64,000 bases of DNA from contig NC_030808.1 of the NCBI RefSeq assembly GCF_001704415.2, forward strand, positions 83,918,594 through 83,982,593, read 5' to 3'. The stretch's first letter is position 1, and each line of letters begins with the position of its first letter. Both the position numbers and the translations under genes were made by a program. This document shows positions 10,584 to 22,030 of the stretch, one piece after another. The notes under the pieces are model-generated. The model did not search any database, was not told the origin of the DNA, and saw only the letters and a program-made list of their open reading frames with translations. Source of the stretch: Capra hircus (lineage: Eukaryota > Chordata > Mammalia > Artiodactyla > Bovidae).

Positions 10584-10798
10584 GGGGCTTCCAGGGTAGC
10601 TGAGCGGTAAAGAATCTGCCCACAATGCAGGAGATGCAGCAGGAGCCCCAAGTTTGATCCCTGGACCAGGAAGATCCCCTAGAGAAGGAAACGGCAACCC
10701 ACTCCAATTTTCTTGCCTGGAGATTCCCATGGACGGAGGAGGAGGAGGAGACTATAGTCCATAGCATCCTAAAGAGTCAGATATGACTGAAGTGACTT

Positions 10799-10799
<1 letters not shown>
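10584..10799 (+). repeat. Bov-tA SINE
   Basis: Starts 'ggggcttccagggtagctga' and ends 'ctgaagtgacttgacac', running into a CA microsatellite that probably grew from its tail. A (GGA)n expansion sits at 10735-10750. Confidence 0.93.

Positions 10800-10838
<39 letters not shown>
10800..10838. repeat. (CA)n microsatellite
   Basis: About 19 uninterrupted CA units at the 3' end of a Bov-tA copy. Length is likely polymorphic. Confidence 0.97.
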
Positions 10839-10842
<4 letters not shown>

Positions 10843-12260
10843 CATTGTGCCAGGTGGCTGGGTTAATGTTCCCAGACACATTACACTTCAGGAGTTCATT
10901 GTTTAAGTCCTGGTTAAGTCATGTTAAGTCTGTCTTAAAATTAAGTTATTAAAGTAACAATTTTATACCTGTCATTTTATATATAGTAAAAATATTATAT
11001 GTGAAAGTATTAAAAGTTACTGGTACATAGAGTAAAAAAGGTCTATAAGAAGATAAAATTTAAAAATTTCTTAGTTCTGTCACCTCCAACTTTAGACTTG
11101 TTTTTTTCACTGATCAGATCCTCCAAGTTTCATCTGGGATGTGGTAACTTTTTTAGATGGAGCAATGTTTTATGCATATGTATCATATGCATACTTAGGG
11201 ACTTTGCATGAAGAAGCATTCTGTCTGTTGAAAAGGAGACTGCACTTCTACACAATGCAGGGCTGATGGTTTGTCAGTGTGTGTGTGTATTTATGCATGT
11301 ATATGTGTGCATCTGGGTGCCAGGAGGGGAGGAGATGAAGAGGTGATGTGTGCATATTTTATTACTTAGCTCATTTAATTTTTATCCAGAGTTACTGATG
11401 AGTGTAAAGTCATAGACTCAACCCTCAGAGGTGATTGTTAGCTTTACCAACAGAAAAGTTTATCTCAGGACTATAGCTTGTATTTCCAGCTCCCAAAATA
11501 GGACAGGAGAAAGCAAATAACTCAGCGAAATCACTAACATGACCATAAATTCAATTCATATAATGGCAGATCAATAATACCATTTCTTTTTTGAGGTCAG
11601 ATCATCATTGTAAACGGAGATTACTGTTAGATGTATCACACTGTGACTTTCCACTGTCCTATGAAAAAAAAGAGGAACCACAATACAGAAGGTAAACAAC
11701 TTTTAAACACATACATGTATATGTTTTCCTCTGTATTATTATATGTATTTTTATTAATGTACCTGTACAGAAAGATATAAATCTAATTTAACCTTGAATA
11801 ATATAATAATGCATGTGAATTCTAATGAATAAGCCTTAGTCCAACTCTGTAATTAATGATAGCTTTAATGAATGTGAGTGCTCCAGCAAGGTTGCGTTAG
11901 AATTCTGAATGGCCTCTTATTTTTACTTTATTGTTTTGAAATGCCGGACAAGAAAATGCAACTTTTCTCCTGTGTTAATTAAATAGTAAATTCGGAGAGA
12001 TGCCAGCTTTTAGATTGCATCCATCAGTTTTAGCTCGCTCTGTTGTGTTTTATCAAGTTGCTATTTACATGCTGGTACAGTACTGCATTTGTAGTTTCAA
12101 TATTGTCCCCATTATCTTTCCTAGAGTGAATACCTCATTGCTGACCCCTAAACATACTCTCATGCACCTCAGCAGGGTAGGTGTCCTGGCCTGGTACCAG
12201 AAAGAACCTCTTCTTTTTTGAGGTCAGATCATGGACACATGAGGTTCTGAGGGTCTTAAT
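10839..12260. other. AT-rich intergenic DNA with a 22-bp repeated word
   Basis: No gene or repeat family recognised. Imperfect GT repeats at 11276-11310. A 22-bp word occurs at 11584-11605 and again, without mismatch, at 12211-12232; the second copy is just left of the BovB fragment. Confidence 0.5.
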
Positions 12261-12261
12261 T

Positions 12262-12720
12262 GTTCTCCTAGTCAAGGCTATGGTTTTTCCAGTGGTCATG
12301 TATGGATGTGACAGTTGGACTGTGAAGAAGGCTGAGTGCCGAAGAATTGATGCTTTTGAACTGTGGTGTTGGAGAAGACTCTTGAGAGTTCCTTGGACTG
12401 CAAGGAGATCCAACCCGTCCATTCTGAAGGAGATCAGCCCTGGGATTTCTTTGCAAGGAATGATGCTAAAGCTGAAACTCCAGTACTTTGGCCACCTCAT
12501 GCGAAGAGTTGACTCATTAGAAAAGACTTTGATGTTGGGAGGGATTGTGGGCAGGAGGAGAAGGGGACGACCGAGGATAAGATGGCTGGATGGCATCACT
12601 GACTCGATGGACGTGAGTCTGAGTGAACTCCGGGAGTTGGTGATGGACAGGGAGGCCTGGCGTGCTGTGATTCATGGGGTCGCGAAGAGTCAGACACGAC
12701 TGAGCGACTGAACTGAACTG
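12262..12720 (+). repeat. BovB LINE 3' end, C-terminal ORF2 frame still open
   Basis: Begins near 'gtcaaggctatggtttttcc' and ends 'gcgactgaactgaactgaac'. One uninterrupted frame to 12711 encodes the end of BovB ORF2 (VVMYGCDSWTVKKAE, WCWRRLLRVPWTARRS, YFGHLMRRVDSLEKTLMLGG, SQTRLSD). The open frame, and the terminus it shares with the youngest copies, mark it as relatively young. It lacks the reverse-transcriptase core. Confidence 0.94.
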
Positions 12721-13588
12721 AACTCAGGGGCTCTTTGTAGAACATGTAGATGGAATTTGTCTCCAGTTGGAACCTGGGAGTCTCTTCTTCCTGGATTTTC
12801 CTTCTTCGTTTTGCCTATCTGCTCTTTCCCAGAATCTTCATTCTCAGCCTCTCCCTACCCCTGGGGTCAGAGTCTAAGAAGATGCATCACTGAATCCAAC
12901 CTGGGAGAAGGACAGAAAGTACTTGCATTCTTCAAAGTTGGGGATTTGCTGCTATTGCTCATTGGTTTTAATATAACTTTGATGCTTTATTAATTTTACT
13001 ATTAATATTTAATAATAATAATAATCACAAGTGAGCAAATACAGCCCACTCTGTAATTCTTCTTTATTCATCTGTCTCAAATTTCTCTTGATTAGATGTT
13101 AAACTGAGAGTAAAAGTATGCTTATTTAGAGTAAATTTGGCTCCTTATAGGCAGATGCAGTTTAACTGTGATGCAATAATCATACTATTTAACACTTTAC
13201 ATTCTTATAACTAATAGAGAAGCTTTCTTCATAACATTTAATTATTAATAAGTGGGGAGATCTCAATATGGTGCTCAGAGAATATAATTGTAGAGTAAAA
13301 GACATCTTTTATGAGTGTACTCTGCTGAGGGTTTCAATGTCTATGTTATAATACTTTGTATTTCTTTCTCCAACAATATCATCTCTGTGGATAAGAGATA
13401 TTCTATATCTTGCTCTCATCTCTTTCTCCCCAATTAGTTTCAGCTTCCTTCTCTGTAAGCAGTTGCCTTTATTTCATCATTCAGATAGAGTGAGGCCTTT
13501 GAAAGCTAGTGAATCAACGGAAGTCAGAAAATTATATATCATACATTTAACAATATCATTTATTTAATAATTGTGTACAGTCTGATTA
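12721..13588. other. AT-rich intergenic DNA, no gene seen
   Basis: Contains a short (AAT)n run at 13010-13025. The frame at 12757-12993 has no recognisable protein. Confidence 0.5.
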
Positions 13589-13602
13589 CTGTGAGTACAG
13601 TT

Positions 13603-13936
13603 TTTATTTATTTATTTGTGGCTGTGCTAGGTCTTTGTTGCGTGCATGAGCTTTCTCTAGTTGTGATCAGGGGCTACTTTCTATTTGTGGTGCTCAGGCT
13701 TCTCACTGCGGCGGCTTCTCTTGTTGCAGAGCGCGGGCTCTAGAGTGTTCAGGCTTCAGTATTTGCAGCACATGGGCTCAGTAGTTGCGGCTTGCAGGCT
13801 GTAGAGTACGGGCTCAGTAGTTGGGGCGCATGGACTTAGTTGCTCAGATGTATGTGGAATCTTCCTGGACCAGGGAGCAACCTATGTCCCCTGCATTGGC
13901 AGGCCGATTCTTAACCACTAGACCATCAGGGAAGTC
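13603..13936 (-). repeat. CHR-type tRNA-derived SINE, long form, with TSD
   Basis: The minus strand starts with a 'ggacttccctgatggtctag' head and ends in (AAATA)n, seen as 'tttatttatttatttgtggc' at the left. Flanks 13589-13602 and 13937-13950 form a 14-bp TSD 'ctgtgagtaca[g/a]tt'. CHR SINEs are cetartiodactyl. Confidence 0.9.
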
Positions 13937-13950
13937 CTGTGAGTACAATT

Positions 13951-14920
13951 CTGTTTAAAAAGAGTACATGACAGCAACCTTTATTCTCTCAGGATTATTT
14001 GAGTGGAAAAATCCCTGGAAGGGTATAAAAGAACTCGTGGTATAATTTTGATTTATCAGTAATGCAAATTAGCTTTGATCTTACCATCAAAATGTCAGGG
14101 AGAATTGACTCAAAATTGGAAGTAAGATCCTCAGTTCCGGTCCTTGGCTGCTTAGGTGGTTGATGCCCTCAGATAGTTCCCTCATAGCAATAGTGAAGAT
14201 TGCCATCTTATGGAGTAAAAAAATTAATCTGGTCTTTACTTTCATACCTGAAATAAAACTAAGAGGAAAATTACGTCAGTTTTAGTTGTAACTAAGTTCA
14301 GTAGAATTTCACTTAACCTCACCTACATTTCCCAAACCACTAGACCACTAAATGGTCACTGGAGATTTAAGGTCATCGTAAAATGAGATGGCATTTTGGT
14401 AATTAACTGATTTAATGTTGAGTGCCAAGACACAATTGAGGCTCAAAATCCACAAACCTCAAATCCATTAAATTATCCTGTTTTGAAAGTCTACTTTAGG
14501 AAAAATATGCAGATGGTTTTAAAATAGCTATTTCATTTTCTATAACCACAGTCTGAAGAAATGTTAAATTATATAGTCTGAGGAAGCTTTCAGAAGACTC
14601 TCAAGATGTGAGCTGATATATTTCATTAGGGAAAGAGCATTACCTGGTTGTTAATTTAGCCAAAAAAATGATTTATCTCTAATATAAACTCCCAGATATG
14701 AAAAAATATACCATTAGATTTTAAATGATCAATAACTGTTAATTAAGATTCAAGTTACTTCAAGGATGCTTAGATTTGATTTGACTATTCTCTCACTTTA
14801 TATTGTTTCTTCTCTGGGTTTATAGGCAATAATTTTTCAGATGCAATTATATTAAAAATTTTAATTTTCTTTTGCATTATTTGACAGACTAGGTGTATTC
14901 CCAGATTATGAAATGTTTTA
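13951..14920. other. AT-rich intergenic DNA, nothing recognised
   Basis: No repeat family or plausible exon seen. Confidence 0.5.
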
Positions 14921-14931
14921 TAGGAGTTATT

Positions 14932-15149
14932 GGGCTTCCCAGGTGGTGCAATGGTAAAGAATCTGCCTGCCAATACAGGAGATGCTGGAGACCTGGATTT
15001 GGTCCCTGGGTTGGGAAGACCCCCTGGAGTAGGAAATTGCAACCCACTCCAGTATTCTTGCCTGGAAAATTCCATGGATGGAGGAGCCTGACAGACTACA
15101 GTCCATGAGGTCGCAAAGAGTCAAACACGACTGAACATGCACCTCTGCA
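14932..15149 (+). repeat. Bov-tA SINE with TSD
   Basis: Head 'gggcttcccaggtggtgcaa', tail 'cacgactgaacatgcacctc'. TSD 'ta[g/c]gagttattg' at 14921-14932 and 15150-15161. Confidence 0.94.
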
Positions 15150-15161
15150 TACGAGTTATTG

Positions 15162-15617
15162 TTTTTCTTAAATTGTTCACTATTTTTCCTATTATCCCAC
15201 AATCTTACAACATGAGTACAGTAATTGTTTAGTAGCTAGAAAAGCTATGATTATGCAATATTGTTTGACCCTGATTGATCTTTTAATCCACTGTATCCAA
15301 TTTAATTCACACAACTTGGTATTTAACCTAATCAAAAACTTTCAGTTACAAAAGTCACATTTTATATGCTTTCAAACTATGTCTAGTTTTCTATATAATT
15401 TTAATATCCAAAATCCAAATACCAATTGTTGAAAACTCTTGGCATTATATTTTACTACTCTACCTACGTGTCTCATCTATTATGTCTTTCTCTCCATTTC
15501 TGACAAAAAGCAAGCCTCCAATTTAGCATACATAAATGTCCAGGTCATTATCCAACCTCATCCTTAGTACCAAAGGAAATTCCAGTGCTATTATTACAGT
15601 GCTATGTATCTTTCAGT
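15162..15617. other. AT-rich intergenic DNA, no gene seen
   Basis: The 61-codon frame at 15247-15432 lacks motifs and is taken as chance. Confidence 0.5.
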
Positions 15618-15815
15618 GGGCTTCCCTCACAGCTTCAGTAGGTAAAGAATATGCCTGGATTCAATCCCTGGGTTGGGAAGATCCCCTGGAGAAGGAAATG
15701 GCAACCCACTCCAGTATTCTTGCCTAGAGAATCCCCATGGACAGAGGAGCCTGGCGGGTTACAGTTCATGGGTTGCAAAGAGTCGGACACAACTGTAGTG
15801 ATTTAGCACAGGTTA
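15618..15815 (+). repeat. Bov-tA SINE with deletion in the head
   Basis: Head 'gggcttccctcacagcttca' is altered and about 25 bases of the tRNA-like part between 'atatgcctg' and 'gattcaatccctggg' are missing, so the B-box region is joined early. Confidence 0.9.
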
Positions 15816-15879
15816 TCTTTTAAAGACTAGTACTTAGCACCCATATGTGGATCAACAAATCTGCCAACTACAGAGTTCA

Positions 15880-16700
15880 CTTTTACTTAACAAAATGCAA
15901 TAAGCCTTCCAGGATTGGATATTTCCTCATCCCTGTGCCAATGCAGGAAAACTAAGTAGGGGTAAAGCAGAAATCCTCTGGACATGGTGAGAGAAGAAGT
16001 AAACTTTATCCATATGCAGCATTTGGAGAGAGAACAAGTGGGAAGACTTTGGCATCTGGGCAGGGCCAAGGTTTCTTGCTGAGGTCCCAGTCTGGCTCTT
16101 TTTCTGGGACAGCAGCCTGTGCTTATCTCTTCCTGGTCTGTTCAAGTTTGCAGTGGGGCTTCTGGCACTGTCTGAACCCCATGGGACCAATGGAGGGATC
16201 AGCCTGCAGCAGCACTAAGCAACCTCTCCCTAAAGCAGCAGCAGGGGTGAGATACCTGCCCGTGCTCTTCACTGGGCTCTGAGCAACACCAGGGGCCCAC
16301 ACAGCTCTCTGGTGACAGTTAACCCTGGGACTTATATTAGCATTTATGAAGGGATGCAACCTGCCCCATGATCACTTATTCACAGGTTCAAGATGGCTGC
16401 AGGCAGGATCGAGCTCAGAGAGCTATAGAAACACACCTGAAGCCAGAGCTAGTCCTCACTGTTCCACACAGGGAGGTCAGAATTGGCGAGGAGCAGTCAT
16501 AGTAGGAGCTACTGTGGTTGCTTTGGACTGGAGCAAGGAGTGGTGGGAACCCTCTGGGACCCTGCTGGAAGGCAGAAGGGACTTGGCAGGGGAGGGCTGA
16601 ATCACTAGCAAGTACCCCACAGAGGCCCTGAGCTGGTGATGATTTTATGATCCTCATTTCTTGGCTTTATTTTTTTCCCCTGGGAACCTGAGAAGTATCT
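15880..16700. other. GC-richer repeat-poor block with overlapping short frames
   Basis: About 800 bases that match none of the repeat families I recognise and are clearly more GC-rich than both sides. Frames of 60-87 codons overlap on both strands (15887-16069, 15927-16190 and 16123-16359 minus; 16049-16282 and 16346-16600 plus) but none has a domain, signal peptide or splice context. 'aagatggctgc' at 16390-16400 is one base from a YY1 site. Could be a regulatory element or an unrecognised LTR. Confidence 0.4.
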
Positions 16701-16827
16701 GTTAAAAAGTCTCCCAAGTTTTGGGAAGTTCTACTGCTTTTAGGATTACACTCTGAGACTAAATCATCCCAGCCATACACAGTCAGAAAAATATTGCCAC
16801 AATGGTGAGTTGCCTCCTATCCTTTGT

Positions 16828-17106
16828 GCTGCTGCTGCTACTGCTGCTAAGTTGCTTCAGTTGTGTCTGACCCTGTGCCACCCCACAGACGGCAGCCTAC
16901 CAGGCTCCCCCGTCTCTGGGATTCTCCAGGCAAGAACACTGGAGTGGGTTGCCATTTCCTTCTCCAATGCATGAAAGTGAAAAGTGAAAGTGAAGTCGCT
17001 CAGTCACATCCGACTCTTCGCGACCCCATGGACTGCAGCCCTCCAGGCTTCTCCATCCATGGGATTTTCCAGGCAAGAGTACTGGAGTGGGGTGCCATTG
17101 CCTTCT
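16828..17106 (-). repeat. Bov-A2 dimeric SINE
   Basis: (CTG)n-type tail 'gctgctgctgctactgctgc' at the left, two Bov-A units with the linker 'gcatgaaagtgaaaagtgaa' between them. No clear TSD. Confidence 0.95.
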
Positions 17107-18170
17107 GTGAGAGACCGTCAAATATGCAAAAGAGCAGCCATCATTTCAACGTCTATAAACTGAAGGCCTACTATGTGCTAGGAGCTGTATTTACTATAGA
17201 GATCAAGGGAGGTGGGGTAAGTGAGACCTGTTCAAACTGAAGACAGAAAAGAAAGTTAACTTCTGGATGTCATTCCTGTGCATCCACCATTCTGTTTACA
17301 TCCTGTAGCTGACCTGGAGTGCACTGTGCTCACTAGTAAGGGTGTAGATAGGAACAGAAAAGGTTTGACGCTTTACCAGTGCAGAGGGGATTACCTGGGG
17401 AAGCCTTGGAGAATTTAACTGTTCGATAGAGTCTACTCTCAATGTCACAGATTAGAAAATGTTTCATCAGCAGTTTGATCGGACTGGGGGTGTTCAATTT
17501 AGCAAAGCTCCCAAAAGATTGATATATGAGATCAGAAAGGTACTTTTATTAATTTACAATGAGAAATAAAACCTTTAGGGATTGGGGAGCCCATTGTTTA
17601 ATTTTTCTTCCTCTGGTTATCCTCCCCTGTAAGAAGCCAAACAATCCGCAGAAATGTTGAGGAGCAAAGGCTTAGGAGAGGAGGTATTTGTGAGAGACTT
17701 ATTGCATTATGTTAAGATGGCCCGGTGTGTGCATGTCTGCTCTAAGAAAATACCTACCAGGCAGACCAGATGCTATGAAGAAGCTGGCTGGATTTTCATT
17801 CCTCAAAACACAAATTGACTGGGCTTGGTCAATGTTTATACTATGAATCTCCTTTTCCTCTATTTTTTTGGGCAGATCTAGTCTCTCTACCATTCTTACC
17901 TTTATTGATGAGGTAGCAGGCAATTTTGTTTCTCTAAGGTGCATCTCAGTGTAGATCTTTGTTTTAAAGCCCAGAGGGCAATCTTATTTCTCATTCTTAA
18001 AAGAGTATCTCCTCATGGAATGTGCTACTACTTGTGAGTGATTACTAAACTTTTAGCTATTAACTATTTTGACATCATTTCCAGTTTCACATTAGTTTCA
18101 GAAATGGGAGAAATAGCATGGAAATAGAGTGTATCATTAACAAGCTAGGTTTAAAATTAGGGTTTCCTAA
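17107..18170. other. Intergenic DNA with a faint L2-like stretch
   Basis: 'ggcctactatgtgctaggag' at 17165-17184 resembles the reverse L2/MIR end. The remainder shows no repeat. The 81-codon minus frame at 17699-17944 is not recognised. Confidence 0.4.
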
Positions 18171-18180
18171 TGCCTAATCT

Positions 18181-18395
18181 GGCTTCCTTGGTAGCTCAGT
18201 GATAAAGAATCCACCTGCCAATACAGGAGACCCAGGGTCAATCCTTGGGTTGAGAAGATCCTCTGGAGAAGGAAATGACAATCCACTCCAGTATTCTTGC
18301 CTGGGAAATCCCATGAATAGAATGACCTAGGGGACTACAGTCTATGGGATGGTGAAGAAAGAGTTGGACACAATTTAGCGACTAAATAACAACAG
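18181..18395 (+). repeat. Bov-tA SINE with TSD
   Basis: Head 'ggcttccttggtagctcagt', tail 'gcgactaaataacaacag'. Flanked by the 10-bp TSD 'tgcctaatct' at 18171-18180 and 18396-18405. Confidence 0.94.
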
Positions 18396-18585
18396 TGCCT
18401 AATCTCTTGATAAATTCACTTTTGAAAGCTAATTACATGTTATTATTAATTTTTAATTGGCATGCTTATTATTTAATTGGGCACTAAGGTGCCAGTTAAA
18501 GAAGGAAAAGTCTATTGTATACTAAGGAAAATCGTTTATCAAATTTCCTAGAAGTCATTGTGCATTCTACAGCTTGGAGATTAAG

Positions 18586-18790
18586 TAGGTGGCTCATTGG
18601 GTAAAGAATCTGCCTGCATTACAAGAGACACAGGAGACCTGGGTTTGATCCCTGGGTCAGGAAGTTCCCCTGGAAGAGGAAATGGCGACCCATCCTAGTA
18701 TTTTTACTGGGATAATCCCATGGACAGAGGAACGGGCTACAGTTGATGGGGTCACAAAGAGTTGGACACCACTGGGCATGCCTACACTCA
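18586..18790 (+). repeat. Bov-tA SINE, diverged head
   Basis: Recognisable from 'ggtggctcattgggtaaaga' through 'gttggacaccactgggcatg'; a deletion shortens the 'gaggagcctggcgggc' segment. Confidence 0.9.
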
Positions 18791-19549
18791 CAAAATCAGT
18801 TTGGGAGATATAAAATGTTCTGTAAAAACATTGTCAGCTGGGCATTCTCTCACTGTGATTGTGTCTCTCCGGGTTAAGAAGATTGCTAAGATCAGCATAC
18901 TATTCAAAACGAATAAGAAAAATCCTTGTCAGTTTTAAATCAGCTCAAGCCAGTTTGGTTGCTTGACACTGAGAATCCTGGTCTAGCTGCGAGCCAGGTC
19001 CAGGCAGCTACTCTGTAAATGTTCTCTCTGGAGCTGCTTCTCTTCATGCTTGCTTCTGCAGATTAGGCCGCAGCCACTATTTGTCTTGGAAAGTCACCTT
19101 CCCAGGGGAGCAGGCAGTACACCGACTTGTAACTGGATGGCCACAGGGCTGGCTGTTAAATCCACTGGGTTTTCCAATGGAAAAACAAAATGGGAAGAAA
19201 TGTTAGGATATATTCAAACACTCAGGGAATCTTCCTTCCCGAGACAGCACCCTCTGCTCCCATTACAAAAAAGGAAATTGAAACGAGAACTATTTATATC
19301 CACTCCTAGTAAGCCAATTTATGAAAACTGAGAAAATTCACCAGATTCTGAAATCCTCTGCTCCTATTACGTAGTTACATTGTTCAGGCATGACTTTTAA
19401 TAGTTTAAGAAAAATCTCTCTTCTACCCTAGGAAACATAGTTAGTATACAAATAGAGAGGCAAAAAAATGTTACTCTTTGATAGTAATCCAAAGAATGCA
19501 AGTGAAAGCAATGTAAAAATAACATTTTACATTTACTAAAATAGCAAAA
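18791..19549. other. Intergenic DNA, no gene seen
   Basis: The 93-codon plus frame at 19050-19331 has no known motif. No repeat recognised. Confidence 0.45.
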
Positions 19550-19990
19550 TAAAAGTATGACAGTTGTCAATGTTGAAGTGAAAGTATGTGCTCATTCTTT
19601 ATGGCACTATAATACCATCCTTTTGGAAAGGAATATGGAAACAAAGAACAGACATAAGTATAATCACATCCTTTGTTCTGTCAATTCTATTTTGAGGAAT
19701 TTTATCACAAACTAATTCAAAAGACATAAAAAAGGTATATACATGAATACATTCATTACCTCTTTATCCATAATAATGAGACATTGATACAGAGTAAATA
19801 ATCAACATTAGGGGTATAGATTAAAATTTTGGTTGATGACTTTCACAAAGTAGGTATAACATTCCTTCATCTACCATAATTGAAAACAAGCACCTATTTC
19901 ATGATACAAATGTGTACTGCAGACACTACTGACACGGTGCAGCAGCTGGCAGTGACAAGAGATGATGCATTCTGCAATATAATGTCAAAC
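19550..19990 (+). repeat. Ancient L1 LINE 3' region
   Basis: Series of degenerate L1 landmarks in order: 'ctattttgaggaattttatc', 'aaaaggtatatacatgaata', 'cctctttatccataataatg', then 'attaggggtatagattaaa'. Strongly decayed. Confidence 0.55.
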
Positions 19991-21221
19991 ATAAAATTTA
20001 GTTACTCAAATTTTAATGAAAGTACAGTTTCAGTAGTCAAGGTTACTATTATGACATGAGTCTCAAAATAACCTAATAGTCCTGAGGGAGAGCTTCTTTT
20101 TTATAGTATCACAGCCAATAAACTAGGAAGAAATCAGAGTATCACTATGTAGGTATTGCTCAACAATGGTTATTTGCATCTCAAGAAGACAACCTGATAT
20201 GTACCTTCTGATGGAAGTTTATAAACATCTGTGAGGTGGTTTTGTCCTTCACTGAAAAAAAAAATCTAAATATGATCAAGTCTCAGATTTTAGTTTACAG
20301 AAGATGAAATGTGGCAGATGGCAGTATGACTAGAAGAATATGTTTAAGAGTCCATGGATATTCAGTCAGCAAAATCTAGACAATGAGGACATCTGTAGGC
20401 CTATGACCTTTTCCTTCAATAATAAGATTGCAAGTTTTTTTTTTTTTTTTAAAGAGAGAGATCCAGGGGAAACATAGATTAAAGAAAAAAATTCTCAAAA
20501 TATATAGCATTCCATAACAATATATGGACCCTTGGTATCAAGATTTGAACAAACTGTTTTCATAGTGTGATAAGGAAAATGTGAGAATTGGGTATTAGTA
20601 GTATTAAGGAATTTTTCCTGACTTTGGAGAGAGCAAAGCATTATAGCTTTTTAAAAAGAGAAGTCCTAAAAATATGAAAATAAAAAGGAAAGTCCTTTTA
20701 AAATGATGCAATATTGAAATATATAGAGAATTAATGATATCTTGAATTTGCCTCAGAACAATCTTGAGTTTCTTCAAACAGAGCTCATATCAATTTTTTA
20801 AATGCAACTAAAGCCTACAGAATGTTGCCCACGTGCTCCAGACCTTTCCGTGTACAAATTTATTTATTCCTTTGAGGAACTTATCTTTTTTCACCAGAGC
20901 CTATTTAGAGCTTATTTCTGCTTCACAGATTTTTGCCTAGCTTCTGACACTACTTCAATACCATATGAACTATTTGCCATCATTTGCTTCTTTAAAAAAA
21001 AATACAAATACAAATTCCACTATTAAAATGTATTCTTACCCATGGCATCTCATCATAAAATGAAAGTCATAGAATCTGAGGCAGATTAAACCCATAAGTA
21101 CTTAACAGATGCACATGATGGATTATGCATGGAGCGTGATAGAAACAGGTTAAAAATAAATTCTCTGTCTTGAGAAATTAGACCATCTAAAAGGGGAGAA
21201 AGTTGTATGGAAATAATTATA
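19991..21221. other. AT-rich intergenic DNA, nothing recognised
   Basis: Contains a T16 run at 20435-20450. No repeat family or gene assigned; more old L1 sequence is possible. Confidence 0.45.
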
Positions 21222-21440
21222 AAAACCAATAACATTTATTGATGTCTTACTATAGGCATGGAACTAGCTAAGTGCTTTACGTGCATTTGATTTTAATCCT
21301 CACAATGACTCTATGAAGTAGGTATTATTATTATTATTCCTAAAATACAAATTTAAAAACTAAAATATACAAAGTTTATGTAACTTGCTCAGTGTCACAC
21401 AGATAGTAGAAGGGCCTGGAACCCAGGTCTCTGTGAAGCA
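21222..21440 (-). repeat. MIR SINE
   Basis: Good reverse MIR: 'aacatttattgatgtcttac', 'tcctcacaatgactctatga', 'gtaacttgctcagtgtcaca' and 'ggaacccaggtctctg'. An ATT run at 21325-21339 expands the usual 'attatta'. Confidence 0.85.
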
Positions 21441-21476
21441 AAAGCCCGCACTAGCACAGTCACACAAAACTATCTG

Positions 21477-21537
21477 CAGTCTACTCAGCTGAGTCTACTT
21501 CAGTAGACTCTGGTAGCCACAGTCTACTCAGTTGAGA
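21477..21537. repeat. Short direct and inverted 'gtctact' repeats
   Basis: 'agtctactcag[c/t]tgag' occurs twice, near 21479 and 21522. Between them 'gtctacttcagtagac' is a 6-bp inverted repeat around four bases. Confidence 0.75.
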
Positions 21538-21618
21538 TTTACGCCAAACGTTCATTGTACACAGCAGTATACAGTGAACAGCTCTATACAGACACTGCTA
21601 TCTGCCACATGAATATGA

Positions 21619-22030
21619 TGATGGTTAATTTTATGTGCCAACTTGACTGGGTCATAGGATGACCAGATATTTGGTCAAATTTTGTTCTGGGTGTTTTTGT
21701 AAGGGTGTTTTTAGATGAGATTAACATTTTGATTAGTGATCAGATTGCCCTCCACAATGTGGGTGGGCCTCATCCAACCAGCTGAAGGCCTGAATGAAAC
21801 AAAAAACAGTGACCCTCCTCCAGAGAAGAGGGAGTTTGCCAGCAGATGGCCTTTGGATTTTATCTGCACAGTCAAGTTCTCCTGGGCCTCTGCCTGCTGG
21901 GCCGCCCTGTAGATTTGGACTTGCCAGTCTCCATAATCACATGAGCCAATTACTTATAATAAATTTCTTTCTCTCCTTCTCTTTATGTATATATTTAGTT
22001 TTGTTTCTCTGGAGAAGACTGACTAATGCA
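21619..22030 (+). mobile_element. Solo ERVL-class LTR, MLT2-type
   Basis: Starts 'tgatggttaattttatgtgc', contains 'gtgggtgggcctcatccaac' and 'ataatcacatgagccaatta', has an AATAAA polyadenylation signal at 21958-21963 and ends 'ctctggagaagactgactaa' plus 'tgca'. TG...CA ends are kept. No internal retroviral sequence follows on either side. Family recognised from memory of the MLT2 consensus. Confidence 0.8.

Noticed and set aside
12135..12599. A 154-codon minus frame opposite the BovB
   Set aside because: Antisense shadow of BovB ORF2; the same peptide appears opposite other BovB copies.
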